Notes under the pieces: generated by a model
What the model saw: the letters and a program-made list of their open reading frames with translations, nothing else
Told to the model about the DNA's origin: nothing
Database searches by the model: none
In this document: positions 40,081-53,290 of the stretch, one piece after another
Numbering within the stretch: position 1 is the first letter of the stretch
Layout: every line of letters starts with the position of its first letter
NCBI GenBank assembly: GCA_029204225.1
Contig: CM055108.1
Span: 19,410,279 to 19,474,278 of the forward strand
From: Diphasiastrum complanatum
Taxonomy: Eukaryota; Streptophyta; Lycopodiopsida; Lycopodiales; Lycopodiaceae
Direction: 5' to 3'
Length of the DNA stretch: 64,000 nt
Position numbers and translations under genes: made by a program

Positions 40081-43000
40081 TTTTGAACATCATCATCTTT
40101 GAGGTTCTGCTTCGATTTAGTTACTACATTGGCCTGTTGGTCCATCTACTTCTTTTTGTTGTTGTTGAACTTGAGGATTCGGCAGTCCTAGATCTCGTGA
40201 TTCATCCTTTTGTAGTGTTTACTAAACATCTTTATTTTGTCCGGAGCAGATTGCTAATTATGGCTTTGCTTCTGTGACTGTTTTCTATTTGCGTTGAGTT
40301 GTTTGACTGCCTTCTTCTACTTTTGTTGCTTATTCGACCTTTAACTATCAATAGAATGGATAGTCCTTATACTCCCATGCCTATGTCAGAATGCTTACAA
40401 TGGCATACTTTGAAGTGCATGTATATACATGAAACATTGTTGCCTAGCTAGAAGGTCAAAGGATGGGAGTAGAGACAAGGTCTCTAATGAGTTTCTTAAT
40501 ATCCATAGAGGCCTTCTCAGGTCTCCATTATGGCTAACCTAGTAGATTATGTGATAACTCTACGATAATAGTTGCAATGCCCCATGAATGCTAATATTTC
40601 ATGGATAAATGAGGGTCAAGTTAGAGCCATTATTATTTTTAAATTCTGCTAATTAGTCACAATGTCATGTTGTGGTTTAGCATGGCCCAATAATATGACA
40701 TGTATGACCAATATTTGGCACTTGGCTAGGTTAATTGATATGTCGTATAAGTGACACTGAAGTAACAATTCAGACACCTTAAGTTCTTTCTTATAATTTA
40801 ATAATTATGTTTCTTTTCTTCTTCTTTTTCACCTTTTGTGGGTGTTTGTTTATAGAGAATAGCATTTGTCCTAATTGAAATGTTTTTGGGACGAGGATAT
40901 ACTAGTGGGCATGCTCCAAACTAGTACTCCTAGGATATACTAGTGGGCATGCTCCAAACTTGTACTCCTATGATGACCTCAAGCTACAATCAACGATCTT
41001 GCCTTTGCAACTTGGATCGTTTGCAAGCTCCCTGAGTCTAGCTATAATTGTATTGCAATTTTAAGAAAAAAACAAATCAGGGACATCATTAGTTTATGTT
41101 AGTCATGTTGTGATTTATATACTTTTTAAGATCTTGAAATTCATGAGTCTCCTAAAGATCAAATTAACACCATGTGAAACATGAAGGATTGAATCCATGC
41201 ACAAATAGTAATCTAGCATCATAGATCACCTACAAGATGGCTTACTATTTTAATGAAGATAGATTTTTTTCTTAAATTAAAAACTATTAGAGATTGATTC
41301 AGCATTTGACCCTGGTCTACCTATTGGATCTAAGGAATGGCTAATTATATAGTAAAAGAATTAAATTGGCAGACAACTCATTAAGTGATTAGTCGATCTC
41401 AAAACTAAACTAACACTCTTGAACTAAGATCCATTAATGGTCAAAGTGGTAAATCAAATAAAATGTAAATAGAACATGCATGCGTTGTACATTCAACTTT
41501 GGTAGTAAATTCTTGGCATTATAGACTTGATGTAAACATAGTATGCTCCAGTTGCCCATCGAGCAAGCCTTAAAAGCATGTTATTGGCCATTGTAAAAAT
41601 GGTTGCTTCAGCATAGCCTTCAAGTAGTTGCTCAAAATATATAGCAACCTGAGATCTTGCCTAAGTCTTGTAAACAATCTGCCTTTGGGTGAGTCCTCAG
41701 CTATCATGCTTATTAAGAGGTGTTTTCAAAGGCATATGTGACAAACAAATGTTTGAAATTTATTAAGTTCTAAAGCTAATACAAAAGGAGTATTAGGCAT
41801 ATCAACATCATGTTTAAGATTTTTCAAACGACTTATTCTTGGAGTAAAAACATTTGTTATTCACAATCACATCTACTTTATCTAAATTCATGATATGAAA
41901 ATTTGAACCCTCAACATAAATGTGAATTTTTAAGGATAGTTGAGGAACAATCTGATTCTAGATTTGACAACCATTTTCCTCCACCATCTTCACCAAATAT
42001 TGTAAATATAGTTATTTTTTGTCCCCATGACCTCATTTGCATGAATGGGTCCAAGCTATGAATATTTTGTTTGAGATTGGTTCTACATGTACACAAGGTC
42101 ATTCGATACCTATTTGCAATAATTTTCTCATTTTTCAAATCGACCTCGATATGGTCAAGTTACATTCTATTTTGGCTATTCTAAATGAAGATTAGCATGA
42201 AGTGTGACTCAACCAACCACAATATCTTGAGGATACTTTTTTGCTTTGCAAAAACTTTCAATGTCACCCATGTAGTGGCTCTCAAAGTAAATTGCACCAA
42301 AGACGGATGCGAAAAATACGAGTTTTTTAAAAATAGGGTAGGGCCAAAGTGCACACCACGCCCAAGGAGGAAAATCAAAACGTGTCAAATATAATCCATT
42401 AAGATTAATAGCCTTTTTTGGACCCAACAAAAGTCACATGGACATTTAGACTAGGATTGCATTCAAATTTGAACTACATGACAAAAGAGGAGCCAACAAC
42501 ATTAGGGGCGGGTCTGATGTGAGCTCATGCTTGTGCTAGCTTGTGTGCACTTGTCATCCTTTGTAGTCATGTTGTAATCAACATTGTCATTAATGTCTGA
42601 GTGAAGATTGTTGACGGTAATGAATGATTTTTTGGGCGTGTCCCTATCTATATCTCTTGGGTAGTTCGAATCAAGGGCCCATTTGGCTCCTCGTATAGGA
42701 CACAACAAGAATTGTCATGGCCATAATCTTTTGGGTAGGGTGAGCAGCAAGAGCCATCACTCTAGCTCCAAAGCTAGCTCAATTCCTACATCCAAGCGGC
42801 TAGCTCATCCATAAGGCAAGGGCTCAACCAAACACATGTAAACCTCTAGCTCATCCACATGTCATAAAACTTGTGCTTGATCTTTAACCTTCTAGAGCAA
42901 CTTGGGACACCAAGATCAAATTGGCTTGAGAGCATGTTTGGGATTTCCATGTTAGTTCTACAACGTGTCTAGTCTTTTTGCCAAGATTAAGCAACACCCA

Positions 43001-44366
43001 ATACTAACTTTTGATCAAGTAGCCTGGTGCATATTCAAATGAGAATCATTAGTTTGTATTTTAAAGTTTAGTTATCATCAAACAAGTTTTCCTTTATGAT
43101 ACTAACTTTGAAATTCCAATAGTAGTTATGATGCTAGAAAAAAAAAACACCAAAGAAAGAAAGCTATCACCATGTTTTAGATATATTAATTGTGAGTGTA
43201 AAGTTTTGATAAATGCTAGTGCTTGGACATACCATACCCTTTGAATGATAGTCATCATACATGTGCTTTTTCATCCTTAAAACATGCTTATATCTTATGA
43301 TTACAAAAAGCACTGTCTTCAAGATTATCAAGGATCAAGCAAATTTTCTTTCCAAAAATCATGTTGACGTGATTGCACAAGCTTTTGAATGATAATATGG
43401 TTTAAAATTACCTGAGTCACAAGTGCAACATGTTTTACTAGTAGGGTTGTTATAGATTTACTCATTTTCCAACAAGATGTACCAATGTATTAGTTGGCTC
43501 GTGAGTTATAACTTCATCTATCTATCTACACGCCCACACACAAACACACATGGAGGATATTTTGCGAGATGAGTTTTGAGGTCTTCCATGAGAATTTGGT
43601 GGAACAAGTGATGTAGTGTTGAATTTCTCGTAAAATATTGATTCTTGATCATGTTGAACAAAGAGTCCTTTTTGACCCGTTCTCATGTCAAAAACCAACT
43701 CCCAAAGGCCGCTCACGGCCTTCCTGACAAAAGGCATAATATTGCAAACTCCAATGCTATTAAAGCACATCATGCACAAACTCCAATTGATTTTTCAACT
43801 TTGTGGAATGTAAACTAAAATGTAACAACATACAAATGGAAAGAACAATGTACAAGTCCACTCCTCTGTATGGCCCATGGGCATCATTAAATTGTGCCTA
43901 TTGACTTGAACTTTGGACACAACTTTGGAATTAGGACAATAAAAGCTACATTGAAAAGTTAAAAGTTTGTAATTAATAAGGTGTAAAAACAGAGATTTGG
44001 TTTCAAAGTCAGACATGACATGGTCGTGGGGCCTCCCTTGTTGGAGAAGTTGAGGGGAGATAAGTGCTCAAAAATTTCAATACAATTTTGTAAAAAGCAA
44101 AAACATCGAAAATCTTAAAATATTGGTATAAAATTTAAAATATTGAAAATTTTAATTTAAAATCAATGCATTTTTGTCCATCTGAAAACCTACAAACAAC
44201 TTTGGAATTTAGCACTAAAATGCCAATTTCAACTAATCTACCTTTTTGAGTATCAGGGGGAGGTGTTAAAATTAGACCCACTACTGGCCTTTCACTGGCA
44301 TTTTGAAGTTTAATATCAAGGGTGGCTACATGCCATCTCAAGCTGGTGCTAAGAGAGGTTTGCAGG
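40081..44366. other. Unrecognised DNA with a small tandem duplication
   Basis: A 38-base unit starting GGATATACTAGTGGGCATGC occurs twice in tandem at 40895 and 40933. Otherwise no family match, RNA gene or element terminus is apparent over about 4.3 kb. Confidence 0.4.
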
Positions 44367-44502
44367 CTCAACCCATCACCTCTAAAGAGAGTCTTAGCAC
44401 TCCTCAACCCATCACACTCTCTTAGGCCTAAACCCATCACCTCTATAAGAGAATGTTAGCACTCCTCAACCCATCACACTCTATAAGAGATTGTTAGCAC
44501 TT
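44367..44502. repeat. Tandem repeat, unit about 36 bases
   Basis: Copies near 44367, 44403, 44428 and 44463 share (A/C)AACCCATCAC(A/C)TCT followed by AAGAGA and GTTAGCACTC. One copy is shortened. Confidence 0.75.
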
Positions 44503-44518
44503 GGGCTATCCCCCTTGT

Positions 44519-44693
44519 CTCATTTCTAAGTTTTGAGGCCTGCATCATGCCATGAGAGGCAACTCAAGGCTTGTATATAGCTCAACCCTAGATTAAACAA
44601 GAAAGGTTGTCATATTTCTAAGTTTTGAGGCCAGTATCATGCTATGAAAGGCAGCAGCTCAGGCTTGCATGTAGCCTAACCCTAATATAAAGG
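44519..44693. repeat. Two-copy tandem duplication of about 91 bases
   Basis: Both copies contain ATTTCTAAGTTTTGAGGCC, ATCATGC(C/T)ATGA, AGGCTTG(T/C)AT and TAGC(T/C)(C/T)AACCCTA. Confidence 0.75.
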
Positions 44694-44730
44694 CCAGAAC
44701 ATTTTATATAGAAAAATAAAGAAACAATGA

Positions 44731-45013
44731 AGAAATAGCTTAACTTTCAATTTGAAATGAAGAGGCTCTGAAGAAATAGCTTAACATTCAAATTGGATAA
44801 GGAAGGAGCTGTGGAGAAATGGCTTAGCATTGAATTTGAAATAAAGGAAGTCTGCGTACATAGCGTCAACATTCAATTTGAAATAAAGGAAGGTCTGCAG
44901 AAATAACTTGACATTCAATTTGAAAATGAAGGAAGCTCTGGAGAAATAGCTTGACATTGAATTTGAAAATGAAGGAAGCGCTGGAGAAATAGCTATAACA
45001 TTCAATTTGAAAG
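44731..45013. repeat. Seven-copy minisatellite, unit 42-43 bases
   Basis: Copies start at 44731, 44772, 44815, 44857, 44899, 44942 and 44985. The consensus is AGAAATAGCTT(A/G)ACATT then CAATTTGAAA(T/A)(G/A)AAGGAAG and CTCTGG. The unit length is not a multiple of three overall, so a minus-strand open frame with repeating FKLNV-like words is incidental. It ends 1.4 kb before the receptor kinase start. Confidence 0.9.
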
Positions 45014-45169
45014 GTGAGGCTATCTGTCGGGGGGCAGTGTGCAGGGTAGGTAGGGGGTAACGTATTTGAAGGTAGCTTAAATCCAAAAAGTGTATGCTAT
45101 CAATTTTCTGGGCAGCTGACTGCTGACTGAAACATCTCTCACTCACTGATCAGATCTCTCTCTCTCTAT

Positions 45170-46385
45170 CTCTCTGGCCCACCCTCAATTTTCATCACTG
45201 CCGTCACTCCTTCTGGTGCACATGGATGATGATGGATGTCTCTCTTTAGATCCAACTACTTTGTAGTAACAGTACTGAGTGCTACTTCATGGTTTTCCTC
45301 ATATAACCAGCAATTTAAGTCTGAAAAAGACCCCCTCATTTGAGCAGCATTGGCCTCATTATGCAGTTTTCATTCATTACACCCAAATCAGTGTGAAAGT
45401 CAACATGCTGTCACTCACTCTGATGTGGAAAGGATTGTGGGTTGTTGAGGTGTGGTCAGTTTAGCTGCAGGAAGTGTTGGAAAAGTGAGTGCCCAGCAAC
45501 TGCTTGCATCTGCAGAAGTGTGCAAGAACTGCCTATGAAGATGAAAAAGTGCTCAATGGATCAGAAGTGTTTGAAGGTGAGTGTTGATCTTTGCAATGCT
45601 GGGTTGTGGCTAGATTGGCAGGCCATTGGGTATTCAGTATAGGCTAGACTCAGGACTCAGGAATCCTGACTCCTCAGCCTCGTTTGGACACTGATAATTG
45701 GAGATCAGATGGAGGAGAGGGTCCCACTACTGATCTGCAGTCAGTCTACAGCTGGTTGGAAGAGACCTCGTGAAGAATGTTGTCTTGTAGCTTGTTTACT
45801 GTTTGCATTCTGTATTATGCTGTAATACAAGAGCCAGATCCTTGCAGCATTTATCAATGCCATGCCAAGATTCACGTCCAACAAATCTCTCATCCCCTGT
45901 CCATTGTATTGTGTTGAGCAGCTCAATGATATAGCAGCAGCTGAAGCCTGAGAGCCTAGATTAGGAGAGGAGCGAACGCTCACAAAGCTGTAAATTTTCA
46001 GGAGATCTCGATTCAGGAGCTGCGGTTGAGGAGGTAAATGTTGAAGTGAGCGTCGGAATCCGGACAGTTAAAAGGTTGGCCAGAGTGTTCAAAGATTAAT
46101 GGTTTTAGACAGAGAGCAATTCATTCTGTCAGTTCTGTGCTTATTGTTTGATACCACCTTTTTGCTCGCAGGTAGAAATCGACGACATGTGGGTGCCGTG
46201 GATATCACTCCTCTCCTCCAATGGTTTTCTCTCTATTGATAACTCAGCATGAAGTAAAATTAATCTGAAAGGTATTTCTCTGCAGAACTAGAAAGCGGAG
46301 ATTGTTTATGCTGTATCAAAAAGAAAACCTTGCATGCCAACTCTGTGCATGCGAGAGTTGATTCTAAGCATTTTGGACAGGCAAA
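45170..46385 (+). promoter_or_regulatory. Upstream region of the receptor kinase, possible 5' UTR intron
   Basis: A CT-rich run lies near 45155-45175. A possible leader intron 46034-46171 has donor GTAAATG and acceptor TTTGCTCGCAG after a pyrimidine-rich stretch. No TATA box can be assigned with confidence, and no transcript data are available. Confidence 0.3.
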
Positions 46386-49300
46386 ATGGCCTATCGCAAT
46401 ACGTTTCTCCGACCATCATCTCTGCTTCTGATCCTTTTCTACTGTTTACACCTAACACCGATAGTTTTCTCTCTCTCTTCTGATGGAGAAGCTCTTCTAG
46501 CCATGAAAGAATATTTTTCAGATGAATACAGGTTTCTAGAAGACTGGTCACGATCTGATCCTACTCCTTGCAAGTGGACTGGCATTGCCTGCGATTCCAA
46601 GAGCAATGTGATCGCTCTGGAACTTGCCGCGTTGAATCTGACTGGAACGATCTCCAGTCACATTGGCCGTCTCACCAGCTTAATCAACATCTCACTTGAG
46701 ATGAACAACCTAACAGGTAGTTTGCCTCAAGAATTGGGAAGTCTCGGTGAGCTTCGCTTCCTAAACGTCTCCCACAACAATTTCAGTAATCTATTCCCTG
46801 CCAATCTATCTGGGCTTCAAGTTCTTGAAGTTTTAGATGCTTACAACAACAATTTCTCTGGCGGGTTACCAGCTGACTTAGGAAAGCTTACAAATCTTCG
46901 TCATCTCCACCTTGGAGGGAGCTACTTTGCAGGCTCTATCCCACCTGAATTTGGTGGCATGAAACGCTTGCAGTATTTAGCTCTTTCTGGAAACTCGCTC
47001 ACTGGAAGGATCCCTCCAGAACTGGGGAACCTTACTCACCTACAGTATCTCTACCTTGGCTACTACAATGTTTACGTAGGGGAAATTCCTCCAGAGCTTG
47101 GGGGACTGAGAAGCCTGATTCGGCTAGATCTCTCTTATTGTGGGCTTTCTGGAAGCATCCCTCCCTCTCTAGGAAATCTGACGAAGCTAGATTCACTCTT
47201 CTTGCAAATCAACTCTCTAACTGGAACCATTCCATCGGAAATAGGCAACCTTTCCAACTTGAAGTCTTTGGACCTGTCAAACAATGGGCTCACTGGAGTG
47301 TTACCTGCAGAGTTTGTAAGCTTAACCAAACTGGAGCTTGCAAGCTTTTTTCGGAATCAGCTGCATGGAGAAATTCCTTCATTTGTGGGTGACCTGCCAA
47401 ACCTTCAGGTTCTCTTTTTATGGGCTAACAACTTTACTGGAAATATTCCTCAAAAGCTAGGCCAAAATGGAAACCTCCTAAGAGTAGATCTTTCGTCCAA
47501 TTCTTTCAGTGGAACTATACCTCCTTATCTCTGTGCTGGAGAGAACCTGCAAATCCTTGTCCTCCTTGAAAATCAGCTGACTGGCTCAATTCCAGAACAA
47601 CTTGGGCACTGTAACAGTCTTGTGCATGTCAGACTGGGGCATAATCAGCTTACTGGCTCCATTCCTCGGGGCTTTCTTGGGCTTAAGAACGTTGAGATGC
47701 TTGAGCTAGTGGGAAATCAGCTGACTGGTGAAATCCCTGAGATTTTTCAAGCTCCTAGTTTGGAATTTCTGGATCTTTCAGAAAATCATTTATTTGGAGT
47801 TCTTCCGGAGGGTCTAGGCAACGTGACTAGCTTGAAGAATTTGTTTGTTTCAGGGAACCATATTACGGGAAACATTCCAAGGAGTATTGGAAAGTTGGGC
47901 CAACTCTTTAGTCTGGATCTTAGTGATAATGCCTTGAGTGGATCAATCCCTGTTGAGATCAGCAAGTGCCAAAGCCTCTCTTCCTTGGATTTAAGCAGGA
48001 ACCAGCTGACAGGGAAAATCCCTCCTGAGCTTGAACGTCTGCAAGTGCTGGACTTTTTGAATGTATCGAGGAACCACTTAAGTGGAAGCATACCTTTTCA
48101 ACTTCAGCTTTTACTCAGTTTGACAACGGTTGATTTTTCCTACAACAATCTGTCAGGTCCAGTTCCAGTTCACGGACAGTTTGAGTATTTCAACTCAAGC
48201 TCTTTCCTTGGAAACCCAGGCCTGTGTGGTGAGGAACTGACCCCTTGCAGTGTAGGTGTTGTAAGTGCAAGGGGTCCCTCTTCATATCACCAGAAGATTA
48301 AGAATGAACCAAATCTTCTAGCTTGGCTTGTGGGTGCCTTATTCTCAGCTGCTCTGTTAATTCTTATCATTGGTATCTGTTGCTTCTTGAAAAAGTATCA
48401 GCAGTTCATGTGGGGCTTTTTTAGAAAAGAGAGCAACATAAAGCCCTGGAAACTAACTACGTTTCAGAGGCTTGACTTCAGTGCCAACAATGTCCTAGAC
48501 TGCTTGAATGAAGATAACATTATTGGCAGGGGTGGTTCTGGAATAGTGTACAAAGGTGTCATGCCATCTGGTGAGACAGTTGCTGTGAAGAGGCTATCAT
48601 CCCAAGGGAGGAAAGGTATTGCACACGATCATGGTTTCTCCGCAGAAATACAAACACTTGGAAAGATACGGCACAGAAATATTGTGAAGCTGTTGGGATG
48701 CTGCTCAAACCATGAGACAAATCTTTTGGTGTATGAATACATGCCGAATGGGAGCTTGGGTGAGCTTCTTCACGGTAAGAAGGGGGCTTTGCTGGACTGG
48801 ACAACTAGATACAAGATCTCAGTTCAGGCAGCAAATGGACTTTGCTATCTCCACCACGATTGTTCGCCACTCATCGTGCATCGTGATGTCAAATCTAACA
48901 ACATTCTCCTTGATTCTGATTTTGAGGCACATGTAGCGGATTTTGGACTGGCAAAGCTTTTCCAGGTTTCGGGAAAATCACAGTCTATGTCTTCCATTGC
49001 AGGATCATATGGCTACATTGCCCCAGGTATCTTCAGATTATTACAGTATCATCATTTCCCCGTGATTTAATATAATTTTTATTTCTTATGTTAGTTCTAG
49101 TCTGTGACCTTCAACAAGATAATCAGATTATAAAGATTATTATGTTTGAAGAAGGTTCATCTATTCATCTATTTATGACTAGATTAGCAACTCCCCAGAT
49201 AGTCATTAGCATTTATATATGTTCTAACAGTTAGCTTTGGTTGTTTTGGGATTGTGCAATCTGTGTTTTATTGAGCCAAGATGCATCCACAAGCTGCTCA

Positions 49301-49733
49301 ATTAGCTTCAAAAGCTAGATAGTTGCAAAGGCTAATAATCTCTTGATTCTGTGCAGAGTACGCTTATACGCTTAAGGTCAATGAAAAGAGTGACATTTAC
49401 AGCTTTGGTGTTGTCCTTCTGGAGCTTGTAACTGGTAGAAGACCGATAGAACCAGAATATGGGGATGGTGTAGACATAGTTCAGTGGGTCCGGAAAAAAA
49501 TTCAAACCAAAGATGGAGTCCTGGATGTGTTGGACTCAAGAATGGGAAGCTCAAATCTTCCTCTGCATGAGGTAATGCTCTTGCTAAGAGTTGCTCTACT
49601 GTGCTCTAATGATTTGCCAGTTGATCGGCCTACAATGCGTGATGTTGTACAAATGCTTTCTGACGTAAGACCTAAAGATAATGATTGCCAGCAAGGAGAG
49701 AATTTGGTGTCTAAAGATCTTGTGAATGTCTGA
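46386..49733 (+). CDS. CLAVATA1/BAM-type leucine-rich-repeat receptor kinase (LRR-RLK subfamily XI)
   Basis: Exons 46386-49026 and 49357-49733 join within a Glu codon to 1005 residues, the usual CLV1/BAM size. Residues 1-30 form a signal peptide. An LRR N-terminal cap ([19 protein letters not shown]) is followed by about 20 leucine-rich repeats without an island, including [19 protein letters not shown] and [19 protein letters not shown], blocks typical of CLV1/BAM. A membrane helix spans about 645-667. The kinase has all key residues: G-loop GRGGSG from 714, Lys735 in VAVKRL, HRD at 832-834 (an RD kinase) with KSNN, DFG at 852-854, and APE spanning the intron. Family members bind CLE peptides and limit stem-cell or vascular proliferation from the plasma membrane; the ligand here is unknown. 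The intron position in the activation segment matches the family. No frameshift is seen. Confidence 0.95.
49027..49356 (+). other. Receptor kinase intron (330 bases)
   Basis: Donor GTATCT follows GCC-CCA-G, and acceptor CTGTGCAG precedes AG-TAC-GCT; the join restores [12 protein letters not shown]. Reading through the donor gives only a short tail and a stop. Confidence 0.92.
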
Positions 49734-51600
49734 AGTAGCAATCTGGCAGGTTTCATCAAAATAATGTTTTGAGGATTTTTTGAGCTGGTTTTTGTGAAAA
49801 TAGTGTGGAAGCTTCTTCTGATCAAAAGAGGAGTGCAACATGATCTTTGTAAACTCCCATGAATGTTGTTACGGCTGCATATTCCAGCATTTTGACCTCA
49901 GAAAGCTGTGCAGTCCAAGATAGCATCCGTTTATCCATCAACCTAAACTTTTTTTTTTCTTGTATGTCCTCCTTTGTGCCGCTGACTGGAGTTGAACTCA
50001 GACCTCTAGGAGAGAAATTATAATGAGTTTGTATGTCAGTCAGCTGACGAGATTGTAGGTTAGTTTGATTGTAATAACCAAAAGAATGCTTTTGAGCTCA
50101 ATGAGTTAAATGACTGCAGTTTTGAAAGTCTTAGTCAAGTGGGTGTTGGCTTGGCAAATGCAAAAACATAAAAGGCTAAAATATCTATAACACGAATGTA
50201 CCAGTTGGCTTAGCAAAGTTGCCAAAAGACCTTATGGTGGTCTAGTGTACAAAAATTTCTTTAGCTTTTGGTGAATAGTAGAAACATGGCTGAAGAACAT
50301 TCTGATGTACACAAGATTACTTAGTGAATAGCGTCATTTTAAGGTCGGTAGTTCTCTTTTGTTTGCATCCTGGATGGAGATCATTTTTGTGGGCAGACCA
50401 GATTGTTACTGTTCTTTGCAGTTAGTTTTGTGATATGAAGCAATTTTCTCATCAATGTACATGGTAAATAAAAAATGTGGCAACCACCAATTTTCTTCTG
50501 AGAATGTGGCTGTATTCCCAAGATCTACTATCTTTTCCCGCGTTAACAAGTTTCAGGTACCTCATTAAATAGCAACAGCACAGAATATTGTAGCTGAAGC
50601 TGCTTTAGAGTGAATGATGCAATAAAACCACCAACATCCAGCATATTGTTCTATAGCAAAATTCAAAATCCAGCTTCTTAAGTGCCAAAATTATTGTGAT
50701 AGTAGGTAGGTCAGATCTGTACAAGACATGATGTGTTGGAATAAAAAAAAAATTAATTTCAAGTTTAAAACATCATCTACACAGCTGACTTTCAAGCGCA
50801 TAATTAGACAGCCTGGTGAAAAGTTGCCCGGTCATTTCAAACAAGCAAAGATTCGTTCAATTGTGTCTTGAATAGAAGCCTTAAGAAAAGGCAAAGCAAA
50901 CCAAGAATCTGGGACAAATTTTCATACAGATTGCATATACTATGTTGGACCTGTTTTCCAGTCAAAATAGATCCTATTCCACATGTGCATTCCAACTTAC
51001 AAAGTCAAGCCATGCTAGATGTACTTCCTTCTTAGTTTTAGCCGTCAGGCAGTCAACAATTTAGCAGCTCTACCCTGGAAAAGAGATTCTTGGCAGTTTG
51101 CAACAAGCATGATCTCCTCAGTTCTGTTCTAAAGTGGGCAAAATCTCAGAGACCATTGGGCTTCTTATGTCAATTCACATAGGGTGTGTAACACATGTAA
51201 GCAAAACACAGGATACAGCCAGTAAAATTGATAAATCATAGAATGCAAGTATGTATGTGCTGATTGACTTAGCATTTTCATTCTTTATACCAAGGTAAGC
51301 CTTCTCTATGCAAGATTGATTTCCTTTCAAATCTGAAGGGTTTACTTTGAGCTAATTGTCCCAAAAGTGCTGAATGTTATGTTTTTATATAGTAATTATA
51401 TACATAATGTTTGCATGAACATTTCTTCATGCTGGAGATTAATTTATTTGTGATCACGTGAACCATTGCCCTTTTTCTAAATTTGCATTCTTAAGAGTGT
51501 CTATGCTGCAAATGGGGCTGCAATTCAGTCAAAATTGATATGGACAATTGATAGACACAAGTTTTCACATTTATACCCAAAATATTGATTGGTAGGTAGT
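49734..51600. other. Receptor kinase 3' flank, unrecognised
   Basis: Probable 3' UTR for the first hundred or so bases, then AT-rich DNA with no recognised feature. Confidence 0.45.
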
Positions 51601-52265
51601 GATGAACTCTCCTTACATTAAAATAGAGTGAACAAGAATGAAATGTGCATGTTTGGAAAAATGATCAATCACAACAAAACATGTATCAAGGCAACAATGT
51701 GGGTGAGGTAAGCCTAAAATAAATCCCATGGAGATAGTTGTACATTGTGGTGGGGAATAGGCCAATGCTGAATAGTTTCAGAAGGCTTAGACCATGAGGA
51801 CTTATTACAAGCATAGAATGTACACTGCTGAAACGCAGATATCATGCGTGGCCAATAAAAGTAAGGTTTCAAACGAGCAAAAGATGTCTAATAATTGTAA
51901 GGACCCCCAACATGAAAATAATGAGCATCATGTAAAAAACGAGATCGAACATCAGGAAGAATAGGGACACACAAAGTGCCATAGTGATTTAAGTGATGAT
52001 CAACAAGAGAGTAAATTTGATAGTGAATAGATGAAGGAGACTGAGCAGTATGATAATTAGAGCGAGAATCAGGACAAGTCTCATACGCCATGTGTAGCAA
52101 ATCAAAGGAATCAGATAAAATGGTAATAAGAGTAGTAAGAAGAGTAGGTAATTTAGATAAAGCATCATGAGATAAAGAAATCCATTCAAACTTAGCACCT
52201 TGGCGAAGCAAAGAGTGAAGCAGATGAGAAATAGTAATAAAATGAGGGACAAGCTTACGTAGATG
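51601..52265 (-). pseudogene. Ty3/gypsy pol fragment (RNase H end and integrase start)
   Basis: Minus-strand frames give LRQGAKFEWISLSHDALSKL, LCVPILPDVRSRFLHDAH and HYFHVGG (the HH of the zinc domain), then YFYWPRM and CTFYACNKS (its CC). GFILGLPHPH and FVVIDHFSKHAHF follow, from the integrase core. The order is that of plant gypsy pol, from the RNase H tail into the integrase. Several frame changes and stops are present. LTRs are not seen. Confidence 0.75.
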
Positions 52266-52274
52266 TGTAGCAAG

Positions 52275-53290
52275 TCCTAAACTCTATGACTCATTTGCAT
52301 TAGGTAGTATCTCAAATTAAGATGTAAACAATCAGGCTTTATTGTGGCATGGTCGATTTGGACACGTGAATACAAGATCACTTTCTTACATGCATTGTAA
52401 TAATTTAGTTGATTGATCGTATTTCCCTCTTTCATTAGATAGGAAATCATTTTTTTTGTGAATCTTGTATCTATGGCAAACACTCTAAGAGCAAATTTTT
52501 CAGAACACATTTTGTCAAGACAAAGCACATATAAGATCTTGTACATAGCGTTCTTTGTGGTCCAATGCCAACTCCATAGTTAGTCAAAAGACTTTGAATG
52601 CTTCAAGAGATTCAAGTCCATGGCTGAAACCCAAACATCTTCCAAGGTGAAAGCACTCCGAAATGATGGTGGCGGCGAATACGTCTCCAACAAGATGTCC
52701 GACTACCTAGGTGAACATGGCATTTGAAGACAATTTACAACTTCCTATTCACCTCAACAAAATGGGATTGCAGAAAGGAAAAATTGAATGCTTCTCAACT
52801 CAACCAGATCTATGTTACATCAAGCGCATCTACCTGCGAAGTTTTGGGTAGAAGCTACTGTCACAGCCTGTTACATGCAGAATAGATCCAGCACTAAAGC
52901 CATCAACAACAAAACTCCTTATGAAGTATGGCACGGACACAAGCCTAGTGTCAGCCATTTAAAAATCTTTGGTTGTATATGTTTTGTTCATGTTCCTAAA
53001 CAGCTTAAATAGAAACAGGATCATAGGACAAATAAATGCATTTTCATTGGCTATCTTGATGAACATAAAGCTTATAAAGTTTATGATCCATCCACCAATG
53101 TAGCATTTGTTTCAAGGGATGTAATCTTCAAGGAAGATATGTTCTATGTTTTCAAACAAACATCAATAAAAGATGTTGTGTCATTTCATCCTGTTTTACG
53201 TAGCATAGAATCTTTCAACCATGATGTTTCTTCTACAAAACTTGTAGCTACAGCTACATAAGCCGAGCAGCCAACAACACCTGTCACCAG
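52275..53290 (+). pseudogene. Copia integrase region, left half of an element split by another copia
   Basis: Plus-strand frames read LWHGRFGHVNTRSLSYM (GAG-pre-integrase) and LVHSVLCGPMPTP. ALRNDGGGEYVSNKMSDYLG, SYSPQQNGIAERKN, LPAKFWVEATVTACYMQNRS, FGCICFVHVPKQLK and CIFIGYLDEHKAYKVYDP follow. Frames are broken near 52420-52630 and by isolated stops. The match runs to about 53290, where an LTR on the opposite strand begins; the same element resumes at 58105. Confidence 0.85.

Noticed and set aside
41911-42708. Several 65-75 codon frames on both strands between 41.9 and 42.7 kb
   Set aside because: Short, mutually overlapping and without recognisable motifs.
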